Translations under genes and position numbers: made by a program | Notes under the pieces: generated by a model | Databases searched by the model: none | Told to the model about the DNA's origin: nothing | The model's input: the letters and a program-made list of their open reading frames with translations, nothing else | Assembly: GCA_013339765.2 (NCBI GenBank) | Contig: CM023457.1 | Coordinates: 75,465,819-75,529,818, forward strand | Origin: Haemaphysalis longicornis | Lineage: Eukaryota; Arthropoda; Arachnida; Ixodida; Ixodidae | Length of the DNA stretch: 64,000 bases | Reading direction: 5' to 3' | In this document: positions 36,201-48,200 of the stretch, one piece after another | Layout: each line of letters opens with the position of its first letter | Position numbering within the stretch: the stretch's first letter is position 1

Positions 36201-39200
36201 GTGTCCTCCTGTCTAGTACTGCATGTGTCCCGTCTGTGTCTTGACCATAGGTCGGCAAAACAGAAAAAACTCACTCAAACTCAATCACAATTTTTTTCAT
36301 TCACGCTGTACTCAATCAAACTCAGACTCAAAAACTTCGTCTGTTTACAAAATCACTCGTACTCACTCATCAAATACTCATTTGTAATCGTACTCACTTG
36401 TACTCAAACTCATTTGTCCTCACGAGTATTCGTACTCAATCTGTACTCATGAGTACTCACTCTGTACTCATGAGTACTCAATCTGTACTCATGAGTACTC
36501 AATGAGTACTACTGCTCGTGAGTACTACTCATGAGTACTACTCATTTTTCACTCATGAGTACTACTTATTCTGCACTCATGAGTACTACTCATTCTGCAC
36601 TCATGAGTACTCAATTTGTATTACTCACGAATAATCAACTTATCTGCACTGTTAGCTAGGTCGTAGCTCGAATAAAAGACTAAGGAGAAAAAATAAATTG
36701 TTTAATTGATTAAAAAAACACAGGTTACATATAAATCAGGACAGAGGAAGAAAACGTCTGACGCGGTGCACTGTCGTTGAGCGACTTACTGCGCGAAGGC
36801 AAATACATGTGAGAAAGCGAAACGGAATGTAAGCACTCGCGTTGCGTCTGGCGTCTCCTCTTGTTCTCAGGCCGGGTCGGGCTCAGGGGAGCTCGGGGGT
36901 TGTCGGTGCAGCGTGGCCGTAAACTGCGTTTTTCTGTGTGTCTTCGGGTGGCAGCTTTTGTCGTCCGTTTTCTTGTTTGCACTACTGTTTGCACTACGGT
37001 ACTCAGGAGTGCATATGCTCAAGAGTGCAAGCACTCGCAAAACAGTATTCATGAGTATTGTACTCATGAGTGCTGTGTACTCATGAGTACTGTGTACTCA
37101 TGAGTACTGTGTACGCATGAGTACTGATATTCATTAGTACTCAAACTCATGAGTACTCATACTCATGAATACTGTACTCATGAGTACTCATACTCATGAG
37201 TAGTGTACTCATGAGTACTTTACTCATGAGTAGTGGACTTACCCCTGTACTCACTCGTCATCATACTCACTGTTTTTTTCTGGGTGTGTGATCACTCATC
37301 ATCGTACTCACTCGTGAGTTTGAGTACAAATGAGTACAAATGAGTGTACTCACGAGTGAGTACGCCGACCTATGGTCTTGACCATGCCTCTTGTTTTGTG
37401 TTGGATGACACTTGCTTTTGCCTACTTTCAAGCACATCCAAGTTACTGCTAGTTTTGTTTTGCTTGGCAACTACGAACTAACGTGTTTAAATGTCCATCT
37501 CAACTGCTGCTGTTGTGATTGGTTTGCCTTAGTCATGGGGCGGGAAGGATAAGCTAGCAGAACTAAGCAGAAGCTGCTTAGAGCAAATACCTAAGTGGAC
37601 ACGAAATTCCTGCGTGTCAAAGTTTGTATGTAGCCATTCCTTCATCTTCCATTTCTCCGCCATCTCATCTCTGTCATCCTCTATCCATGCTCTCTCTTCC
37701 CTTTCCAGCTGGCCAGAGCTAATACCATCAGGCCGACTTTTCTGCGTTGTTTCATTTCAACAGAATTTCTCTCTCCAAAGAACCAGCTGTCTAGATTACG
37801 ACGACGACGCACGCCATAGCTGTAGTGATGATGATGATTATGTGAAAGAGAGCCTTTGCCCAGTGGTGGTGAGAGCTGCTCGTTTCCTCTTCCCCAGGTT
37901 CTGCATCACGTCCAAGAAGGAGTCCGGGGTGATCTCGGGCGTGCAGCACACGGAGAACGGCCCCATTGAGTGGAGCCGCGAGCTGCCCCGCACCTGCCTC
38001 CTCTCCCTGTGAGTGGGGCTGCACCTGCATGCTTCGCTCGGAGGGGGGAGCGGGGTACACTCAAACCTCGCCATAATGAAGTGGAAGGGGACTCGTAATT
38101 ATTTCGTTATATCCATTGTAAGAGTTTACCGCAATGTATGCCCAGTTAGGTGCACAACGATAAGCATGCAAAGAAGGAAACCGCATCGCGGCCCATTGTA
38201 CCGCTACGCGACCATGCATGCGACGGAAATCGAACAGAACAGATACGTTTCGCTTGCTCGATGCGCACACTTCCTATTTTATTGCCCGCTAGCTATAGCT
38301 GGTAAAAAGCATGCGATGCTCATTTGTTTCGGACATCTCAGGTGAAAGACTTCCTTTTCAGTGGTGGCCACCGCGCTGGTGCCGTTTTCGCCGTGGCTAT
38401 GGGCGCCGAAGCAATGACGTAGGAAGTCAACTGTGTCAAGTTCCTCGGACGATATTGGCACGTTGAATGTGTGGCATTGGAGACCCCGACGTCTTCGTCA
38501 TCACTTGCGTCGCTTTGTCTGCTGACATCAGCAATAATAGCATCGCCGCTTGGCCGCGAGGTCGACGCGGAAATTTTAAAACAGCCGCGCCGACGGGCGT
38601 CGAACTCCGCGAAATACTTCAGGCACCGTGGTCAGGTTCTTTGTTTGGCTGGAGGGATATTAATATTAGTTCGTTATATCCATTGACAGGTCCATTTTAC
38701 TTCGTTACAATGAGGTTTAAAATGCTTGCTTCTTCATGGAGATTTCAAGGGGAATCCATTATTTCGATATAACGAGGTTTGGGTGTACATTGTTCCGGCG
38801 AATGTCTTGCAGGGGCCTGCGCGAGAAGGTGGTGCCCCTGTTGGCGGGCCTTCTGGAGTGCGACGACTCCAAGATGTGGACCTTCGAGCAGTTCTTCGAG
38901 TCGGTGACCGAGGTGCTCCGCTGCCGCCTGGTGCACGTGCTGTACCTCAACGAGGGCCGCGAGATACACGCCTACCTGCCCGCACAAGCCACGTGAGTCG
39001 GGCATCGTTTTGTTGCTGGCAGCACTGGTGGAAGTTGTGCGCAAGACCAGTTCTTCACATTAAGGGGAGACATTGCTCTTTACAGTAGAAAATTTGATTT
39101 TCCTTTACACTTTGTAAAGTATTCGGGTAAATTTAGGTCAGTCATTCCAGAGTTATCTTAGCATTACAGTCACAAACTTGTCGTGCTCTTCCTCATGAAG

Positions 39201-42200
39201 AAGAGAGCTACAAAGTGAGGCTAATTATATTACTGTAGTTATGCCGTAAAAGAAGTTACCATGATCTGAAACTTTGAATGCATTTTTCTCAGTTTCTTTT
39301 TTTTTTTTTGCAAGATCATGCTCTGCCTTACGGGGGTTCTTTTAATGTTGCTGTTGGGCGAGGATGACAAGACTGGCATCATTGCATTTGTATTGAGTTA
39401 GTAAATCTAGCAGGTGCTGTTATATTTGTTACTCTGTAGTTCACCTATTTGCAAAAATTAGTGAAAATGAGATAATTCTATACGAATTGTTGATATTAAA
39501 TGTTTACCTCTTTCATGCTTTGCAAAAGTCCTTGAAATAAATAAAAATAGCATAGCCTTGCAGAGCAGACCTTTGGCGTTATGTCCATATAAATCAGCAT
39601 TCAGTCTGGTAAAGCGAAATTGCTCCAGACCCCCTGAAGGAATGCCTCAATAAATAAATTTCAAAGTGCTGTATTTCTTGAACAAATGCAGCTGTGTTAA
39701 AGGTATGTTAAAACCAATTACATAGTTGAAATCAGCGTGAGAAACTGCTCAAGACTGCCAATTTTTATCTAGCTGACACTAAAAATAACAAAAAAAAACA
39801 CTTTCTAAATTAAGACCGACCTTCCCGTTAATTAAGGTGAAGAGTTGGGCTAGTTGGCTATGACTTGAATGTTTCACTAGGAAAAACTACACAAGGAGGA
39901 TAAAGAAAGCTGCAGAAAGGATGCTTGCTAGACTTCAACTGAAAGTTTTACTTTTCACACGTGCAGCATAGAATGTGTCACGTTTGAAATATTCTATGTT
40001 TGTATAAAAACTATCAGCAAATCATTATTTTCTCTTTATTAAAGGGGGGACATGGCTCTTAGACTCGTAAAATTGGCTCAAAAGTCAAATTTTCAGTCTC
40101 CCCATTTTTGGGTTCCTAGCACTTTCCTTACCTATACGCCAAGTTTCATTAAAATGTGGGAAATATCTGTTGAGTTCTAGCGATCTAAAAATGCAATATT
40201 GCATTTTCAAAATATTGAAAAAATTAAATTTGAAAATTTACGGCCACCTTCAGCTGCCCGGTGCTCCGGAAGCTACGCTTGATGGGCTGGATTCCACGCC
40301 GGCGACTACATGAAAGACAGCGCCTTTCACAGAGCTGACTGGTGTCAGCTCTGTGAAAGGCGCTGTCTATGACGTTAGCCATAGACAGTGCGTCTTCATA
40401 TGGAATTATGAACACAGACATTCCAAACACGTTCTTTGACGCCTTGCGTTGCAAGACATGCGGTGGACGTGTGGAATTGGTTAGAGGTGGTTACGGTCAC
40501 AGATTCCCAGAAGGCACAAAAAAAAGGGCTTGCGTCGCAGCATGTATTCTGCTAAGAAGTGGGCAGCTTCTCCTGGGCTTGCCAACATCGTGAGGAGAAC
40601 GCTACGTGACGGGTTGCACGCCGAATAGGCTCCTGGAGTGTTTTAGTCACACTTGGTAAACTTTTTGTAAGTCTTTCTTTTTTTTTTTTTTTTGAGACTG
40701 TGAGCCTCACAGTCCCATGACAGGATGCACACAGTCTATGCACCTTTGGGTTTTAGTCATACTTCTAAAGTTTCATGTTTGTTTTCTTTGGTAAAATATG
40801 TTGTAGGGCTGTGTTTCTCACAGGACCAGATTTTCATGTTGCAGCAGTTCTGGAAGTTCAAAAAGCTCTTGCCCTGCTACTTCTTTTTCGTGAGAGTTTG
40901 TCACTACAAGTGCAACATGACCAAGGTAAAGTTGTTAGCTTTACAATAAACTCCAGAAAAAAAAAAAAAACAAGATTTGTCTAAAAGGCCAAACCGGGCC
41001 TTACATTTCGAATGTAAAATGCAATAACTTTTGTTCAGGTTGGTGGAGAACATTTATTTTTGTTTTATTGCGCTCCATGATCACAAAGGATCATTTTGGT
41101 ATGCCAGTTGTGGGTGTGAACTTCTAAAATTTTTTTTTCGTTTTTTCGAAACTGTAATTTTCGTGGTGGTGCGATTTTGGAGGGTTGATAAGTCTGGCAC
41201 TACTGGTGCTATTGCTGTAATTTTTTTATATAAGATAAACACTTTTGGAGAATGCAATGAGGCTAAAGTAGGCATAATTACTATTCTAAAAAAAATGAGA
41301 AAAGTAATTATTTTTGATCGAACGAGCGGGTTCTCACTTGCTGTACTTACTTGCTTTACTCGCTGTAAGTTTTACTTGCTGTAACTCTGGTTCAAATTGA
41401 CCTAGAGCACTTATTCTTCATTTTTGCACTCTCTGATCACTCTAAATTACTTCTATGTGTCAATTTTCTTTATACTTCCTACTGCTTAGGAAATAACTCA
41501 CCTCCAAACAAATAATATTAATTTGCTTATATCTTGATAAGTGCATGTTTCAGGATAGAGACGATACCATATTTAGAATTAGCATGTTGAAATACGTAAA
41601 CCATGCAAGTTATATGCAAATCGGTTGATCAATAAAAAAAGGTTTTTGTGACCTTTCTAATGTTACTTTACAAAGAAAAGAAGTTAAACTCCACCTTTGT
41701 TGTGGAGGAAAAAAAAAAAATCTTAGGAGAGGCCTTGATGTCACATGTTGTGAAACTACTCTGCCATTTGAGGCAGCGGCCTACCTCTCCACGATCGCTG
41801 TCGTTTGCTTTGTCATCACCTGCCGACTGTTGGCTACTGGCTGGGCCGTGCAGTCACTAGGGCTGCGGTGAGCTGGCCCAGGGTTCGCACAGGTCCTTGA
41901 AAACCTTGAAAACCCTTAAATTTAGAAGTGTCAATTTCAGGGCCTGGAAAGTCCTGTAATTTTTAAATGGTCCTTTAAAACCCTTGATTTTTCTGGAGAG
42001 AACCAATGGCCCTGTCTTTTCACAAGAATCTAAAGTGTTTGTCACAGATTTTAGGTGTTAACAAATGTAAAAAAACATTGTAACAATCAAGTTCCAGTGT
42101 ATTGCGTGAAATTACGAGTTTGGTGGATTCTCATTATTACGAGGCAACATTGTGAGTAGCACTCCTCAATAGAATCATGTCACGATACAATCCAGTGAAA

Positions 42201-45200
42201 GCCGGCTTTTGTTCTCTATCTTGCATGTTCCATCTAGTCGGTGGACGCTCGCTCATTGCATGTGTGCTGTGCCTCATACGCTCCATCTGCGTTTGCTCTT
42301 ACGTCCAAATGGTGGACGTGGACATAGTTCGTCCTGCCTTGAAGCAACACTTGCTGATTTAATTTCAGCTCATACTCTTGCTGACAAAGCAGAAGATGCA
42401 GGCAACATTATGAAGTTTTGAAATCAAACAGCCTCAGCAAAACACCAAGAAAAAAAAAGACCTCTAAATGCCAACTGTGAAATAAAAAATAAAGCTAGGG
42501 GAGCATTCACGAACCCGTTAGCGCCTATCTAAATGTGCACTAATGTGCTTAGGAATTGGGCAATAACAAAATTTTGCATTGTGTTGAAAAAGTTATAAAT
42601 ATAATCCCATATAAAACATTAGATGGGGGCCTTGAAAATGTGTTTTCTGGTCCTTGAAAGTCCTTGAAAACCCTTGGATTTTTGCTTTTCAAGCCTGTAC
42701 GAACCCTGTGGCCTTTGACACTGTTGCTAGGATGTGGTTGCCAGTGAACTCTGATGAGTGTGAGAAAACCACGTGACTTCCTCAACACTTCTCCCAATGC
42801 GCCGTGGTCACCGGGGCCTCTCCTAAGCTTTCTTTCCTTGATGAACTTTGTAAAGCTCTGCCATGTTGCTGTTACCCGAGTACGCATACATTGCTGACTT
42901 GTCTCGGCTTGTCATGTCTTCTCATGCTGCTTAGGATACTTTTTTTTTTATTAAAAAAATTTGATTTGTTTAGTTTTTAAGGTATTGAAGACCATGAAAA
43001 CACCATGGAGGCATTTACATGATTTTCTTGCCATTCTGCGGCTTTGCAAGTCATCACTGCTGTCATTATCACAGGACACTTACTTCGCCGTGTAGACCCA
43101 TACGGCCTAACCTGATCTCATTAACGGCTGGCGTGATTTGCTTCGTATGATGACATTACATTTGGCACATGAGAGGGGCCTTAGCTTGCCCTGCGGTGAT
43201 CCTGTGTGTTCAACAATCTTCCGAGACAGGCTGGCCGACCTGAAGACGGAGGTGTACCACCAGACGAACCTGCCGGCCACCTCACAGCTGCTGCTGCTGC
43301 CTGAGGGGGGACTCCTGGAAGGCGTGCTTTCGCGCAGCGCGGCGGCCACGCAGGAGCTGCCTCCCACCAGTCTGGACAGCCCGTACCTGCTCTTGGACGC
43401 GGGCTGTCCCCGTGTCCAGGCAAGCGGCAACCAACTTGCGGGGAATGGATTGGCATTTTAGGAGGGGATTGGCATATTGCTCGGGCTTCACATTTGGAGG
43501 AACGTTCAGGGCAGCTGTGTTCACTTTACCTTCAAAAAGGTGAACCTTTGAGCACGGGTTCTTTTGTGGCGACTAACTTGTGGGGAAGGGATTGGCATTT
43601 TAGGAGGGGATTGGCATTGCTCGGGCTTTAATTTGCAGGAACGTTCAGAGCAGCTGTGTTCACTTTACCTTCAACAAGGTGAACCTTTGAGCACGGGTTC
43701 TTTTGTGGCGACTAACTTGTGGGGAAGGAATTGGCATTTTAGGAGGGGATTGGCATTTGGCTGGCCCACCAATTGCTCGTGCTTCAAATTTGCAGGAACG
43801 TTCAGAGCAGCTGTGTTCACTTTCCTTCAAAAAGTGCAAACCTTTGAACACGGGTTCTTTAATGGCGACTAACTTGTGGGGAAGGAATTGGCATTTTAGG
43901 AGGGATTGGCATTTGGGTGGACCTTTGGCATTTGCAGGAACGTTCAGAGCAGCTGTGTTCACTTTCCCTTCAAAAAGTGCAAACCTTTGAACACGGGTTC
44001 TTTAATGGCAACTAACTTGTGGGGAAGGAATTTGCATTTCAGGGGGGGATTGGCATTTGGCTAGCCCACCAACTGCTCACGCGTTAAATTTGCAGGAAGG
44101 TACAGAACAGCTTCCCCTTCTTCAGAGAGTGTGAACCTCCGTACGCGGATTCCTTTTCTGCGCACCTTCCAGCATTCAGGCATCTACGCCTTCTCCCGGG
44201 CTTCAGATGGGGGCTGGGATTGGCAGAGGCCGGAGGAGCGCTTGTTCTTTCTGTCCAGCCACTGCCTGGGAATAAGCAGCGCTGTGAGTTGTGCTTTAAA
44301 AAGAGCCCGACGTGTCGCCACGTTTCTGCACGTTCAGATGGGGGCTTCTCTGTGTGAACGTTGTGTCGATTGATTCTTGTAGGAGGCGTACGAATTTAGC
44401 AAGCTCATTCGCCACGTAAGTAGATGACGGCCGCATTTCGCCGGCACGTGGGAGGGCTCTTTGATTTACAGTCTTGTTCTCGCCCATCTCGGACACGGAT
44501 AAGCCGAGGTAACCTGAGGATACTCTGTGCTGTAGGAGTATACTGTTACATAGCCAGGGATGACGCAGGGTGCTTGAAGAAATGAAGTTTATTGGAGCAA
44601 ACTTGGGCTTCGCGATGAACTTACCACCGTATTTACTCGCGTAGTGAACGCGCTTTTTTTCTGTAAAATGGAAGCAAATGTTGGGGGTGCGTTTATTATG
44701 CGGGGGGGGGGGGGGGGTAATTTTCCGGAAACTTTTCTGGAGTGACGAAGATGAGCCACGAAACAAAATAATGCATGAAATAACCCACCTTTCGCAGTAA
44801 ATATATGCGTAAACAATTGACAAACACACCGGGGTTTTGTTGAAATATATTCGTGTTCGTTTGTCAAGGCTTCACTTCGTCAATTCCAAAATGTCTACCT
44901 GCCGCAGTGGCTCAGTGGCTAAGGCGTTGTGCTGCTGAGCACGAGGTCGCGGGTTCGATTTCCGGCCGCGGCGGCCGCTTTTCTGATGGAGGCAAAAAGC
45001 AAAAACGCCCGTGTGTACGAGATTTCGGCGCACGTTAAAGATCCCCAGGTGGTCAAAATTAATCCGGAGCCCTCCACTACGGCGCGCCTCATCGCCTGCG
45101 TTGCGTCGGTGCGTTAAACCCCACAATCAATCAATCAATCCCAAATGTCTACCGACAGAACGGTTGCTCAACTGCGTACTCCCCAACCTTTAACTTAAAA

Positions 45201-48200
45201 ATGGCCGCGTAACCGCCATTTCAGCCCACCCCGGACTGGAAAGTGGAAGTCGAGCAGAAAAGCAAGCAAGTAACAAAGCAATTGTGAAAGAAAGTAGGGC
45301 TGAGACCATGCTGAGACGCTCAGTGGAATATGCCGACTGAGCGTCGTCGTGATGGGGCTTTCCCACGCCGCCGCGCCGGAGTGTTTGTTTTTTTTTACGC
45401 CGAGAGATGGCTCTAGGTGGGATTAGCATCATCATCAGTGGCAGAAAGTGAAGTGAGAAAGTTACAGTACTGCAATTTGGGAGACTGCAGGGTTGGAAAG
45501 TTGGGGGTGCGTGTATTACCGGGGGAAAAAAAGAAACCTAATTTTGACGAATAAAGTTGGGGGTGCGTTCATTATGCGAGTGCATTCATTACGCGAGTAA
45601 ATACGGTTAACCCCCGCTCAATCAATCGTTGCTACCTGGGGAGGCTGTGGCAAGTCCAAGACTGTGATAATCAAAGAGCCCCGCTGTGTCCCAGGGGAGC
45701 TTGGTTGACGGTGTCGGGTGTCTACCTTTGTGGTTCCCAGGTGCAGCCGGGGGCGGGAGCCCAGACGGCGCGATTCCCGGCGTTTGCGTCGCCCGCGGCC
45801 ACATTGGAACACGACGCCTCACTGGCCAAGACCTGCTGCAGCGTGGCGCACGCCATGCAGCGACTGCTCGACAAGTTGTGTCGGGTGCCACCGACAGCTC
45901 GCCAGGGCACCGCAGGCATTGAGGTGCGGATGGGTATTGATGGGGAGCTTAAAGGGAAGGGACATTTTGCTGCCACTAAGTGAGGGAACCTTAGCTTATT
46001 GCGGGCTATGGTGCCTCTGTTTGAGGTCGGTTGTGGGGGCGGGTGTTCCCATGGGAACACTCGCCCCCACGGGAGGAAGATTTCTACCACCGCGCTGACA
46101 AGCAGCTGCCTTTCGGCATCGTGAACACGAGGTCGGGTAAAAAAAGATCCTGCTGGCGTTATCACATTTTCCCGCGGCATCTGTTCATAGACGCTAAAAC
46201 CGCAGCCAATCTGGTCCTTCAGAACACACACACAACGAAGTTACCGCCATGATCGCCATTTGTAAGACCGCGCTTGCCATGTATAAGACCCTGCAGCAGC
46301 GGCTGATGTGAAAAAAATAAAAAACGAAATCCACTTACCCCTACAACTGCCCTTCTTGCTCCGTCCCAAACACTACCTACCACCTGGTCTGGGAATGCCC
46401 CTACGCGCCAAACCCCGTTCCTTCCCCATCCCCTGAGCAGTGGGAGCGTGAGCTGGCCAGCTCACGGTGCGAGGACCAAGAACGCCTCATCACTCGCGCC
46501 CAAGCAGCTGCGCTAGCTCGCGGCTATCTGGACTGAGAAAGCCACCCACTTTTGCAGTCAGCGCGATGTGAAATGTATTTGAAAAAAAATCGAAAATGAA
46601 GACCGCGCATTTTTGTTTGAAAGTGCTGTATGTTTGAGTGATGATAAATATAGGATGACTTGACAAGCAGGTTGTAATGTGGTTGGATTCGCGCATGTTT
46701 TCGTTATAGTGCGGTACCGCTTATAGTACGTGATTTTTTGTCGGCTCCCATGACGTAGTTATAAGCGGTCTACACTAAACTTACAAAAAAGAAATCTCAT
46801 CCCTAATATGCACGCTACCCTCATATGGATTTCTTGTGAACTTGTTCTCGTCTTGTGATGCCTACTTATGTCACCTAAATGGTGATTTTCTTCTTTTTAA
46901 TTAAAAAAAAAAAAGAATTGTTAAAAAAAAACTGTTATCGATGAAAACATTCTAGACAGACCTGAACTATAATTTTGCGAGCTTGCTAATTGTCATCGCT
47001 ATCACTATCAAATAAGATTTTTTTCGCCGTGTAGACCCGTACGGCACCAAACCAAATGTCATTAGCAGCTAATGTCATTCACTTTGAATGACGTTAGATT
47101 TGCCATGTGACAGGGGTACTACTTTTGCACATCATCTTGTCGGGAACAGTATTGCGAAGCTAGGGTTGCCTGCTGGATAGGAAATGCTATAGTGACCCAT
47201 TTGTTGTCCTCTGCAAGGGAAGAAATAACCATTGTAATGGCCGCAACAGCTCATCGTGTTCACGGTGCTGCATTTTGGTGTACCTACTTTTACGCGTCAA
47301 TATGAGTTACCTCTGAGAAAACAGTGACAGCTACCTCTAAAAAAACAGTAACATAGCATGCATTTCAAGCCTACTTTCAGTGAGGGATGCATCACAAACC
47401 TATTCGATGGTGTTCTTTGTACATTCACAAAGCAACGTCGATTAAGAGCCATGCTGAAATACCTGGTATATCACTGCCGAGGGGTTGCGCACATCAAGAT
47501 TCTGCAGTTAGTGCACCCAGTTTCTTTGCGGTGTGCGTAACTGTATTTAATGCTCGTGGCTCTTGTAGCCACGGGGATTCGGACTTTTGGAATCGATAGA
47601 GGACTGCAACATGTTTTTCTCCTCCTTCTCTCTCTGTCTCTGTTCTCATAGCTCCGTTCTAGAAGAACAAGTGGAGAAGCAACTAGCCAAGTTGAGCCAA
47701 GCCAAGGCCATCAACAGCTTGCTTGACCAGCAGCTGAGGCTACTTACGACGAGGTGAGCGACCTTCCCGTCTGATCGTAGCAGGTTTAGCCCTTTCTGGA
47801 AGTTACGGAGCAAAATGTCATTTATAAAAAAGTGATGTAGCTCTGAAATGACCCATTTCTTGGAAGTGGAAGAGCAGCTTTGAAGATCTTATATAAATTA
47901 CTAATAACAGAGAGCAAAGAATTAGTGCCTAGCTTGTCTCCTTTGAGTGCTCCTTCCTAAGCTGTGCTAGTGTTTCTTCCCAAAGCCTTTTCTCTTAATT
48001 TATACAAAACCAGAGAACTTACTTTCTATTCAGTAGATTAAGTAGGAGCGAGATAGATTGAGCTAGCACCGGACTTTTTCCTTGACGCTTTAGCTGGGCT
48101 GATCTAAAATGTGTTATGAGAGGAACGGCCAAGCAAAATCTTGTGCATCCTGTGTTCTGCATTTGAGCTGCTGTAGAGTGCTGGGTAGGCCAGAGGGGTA

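Noticed and set aside
36260..37365. CRISPR-like array
   Set aside because: The repeats are short palindromes without regular unique spacers, inside a TIR element of a eukaryotic genome.
43138..43229. Upstream extension of exon 9 (DPVCSTIFRD)
   Set aside because: It breaks the gap-free alignment to the ubiquitin fold, although IF resembles human TIF; kept only as a possible alternative.
44138..44284. Open frame HSGIYAFSRASDGGWDWQ as an extra kinase exon between 9 and 10
   Set aside because: Its start is a diverged unit of the tandem repeat and it does not align to TBK1; exons 9 and 10 already join in phase.
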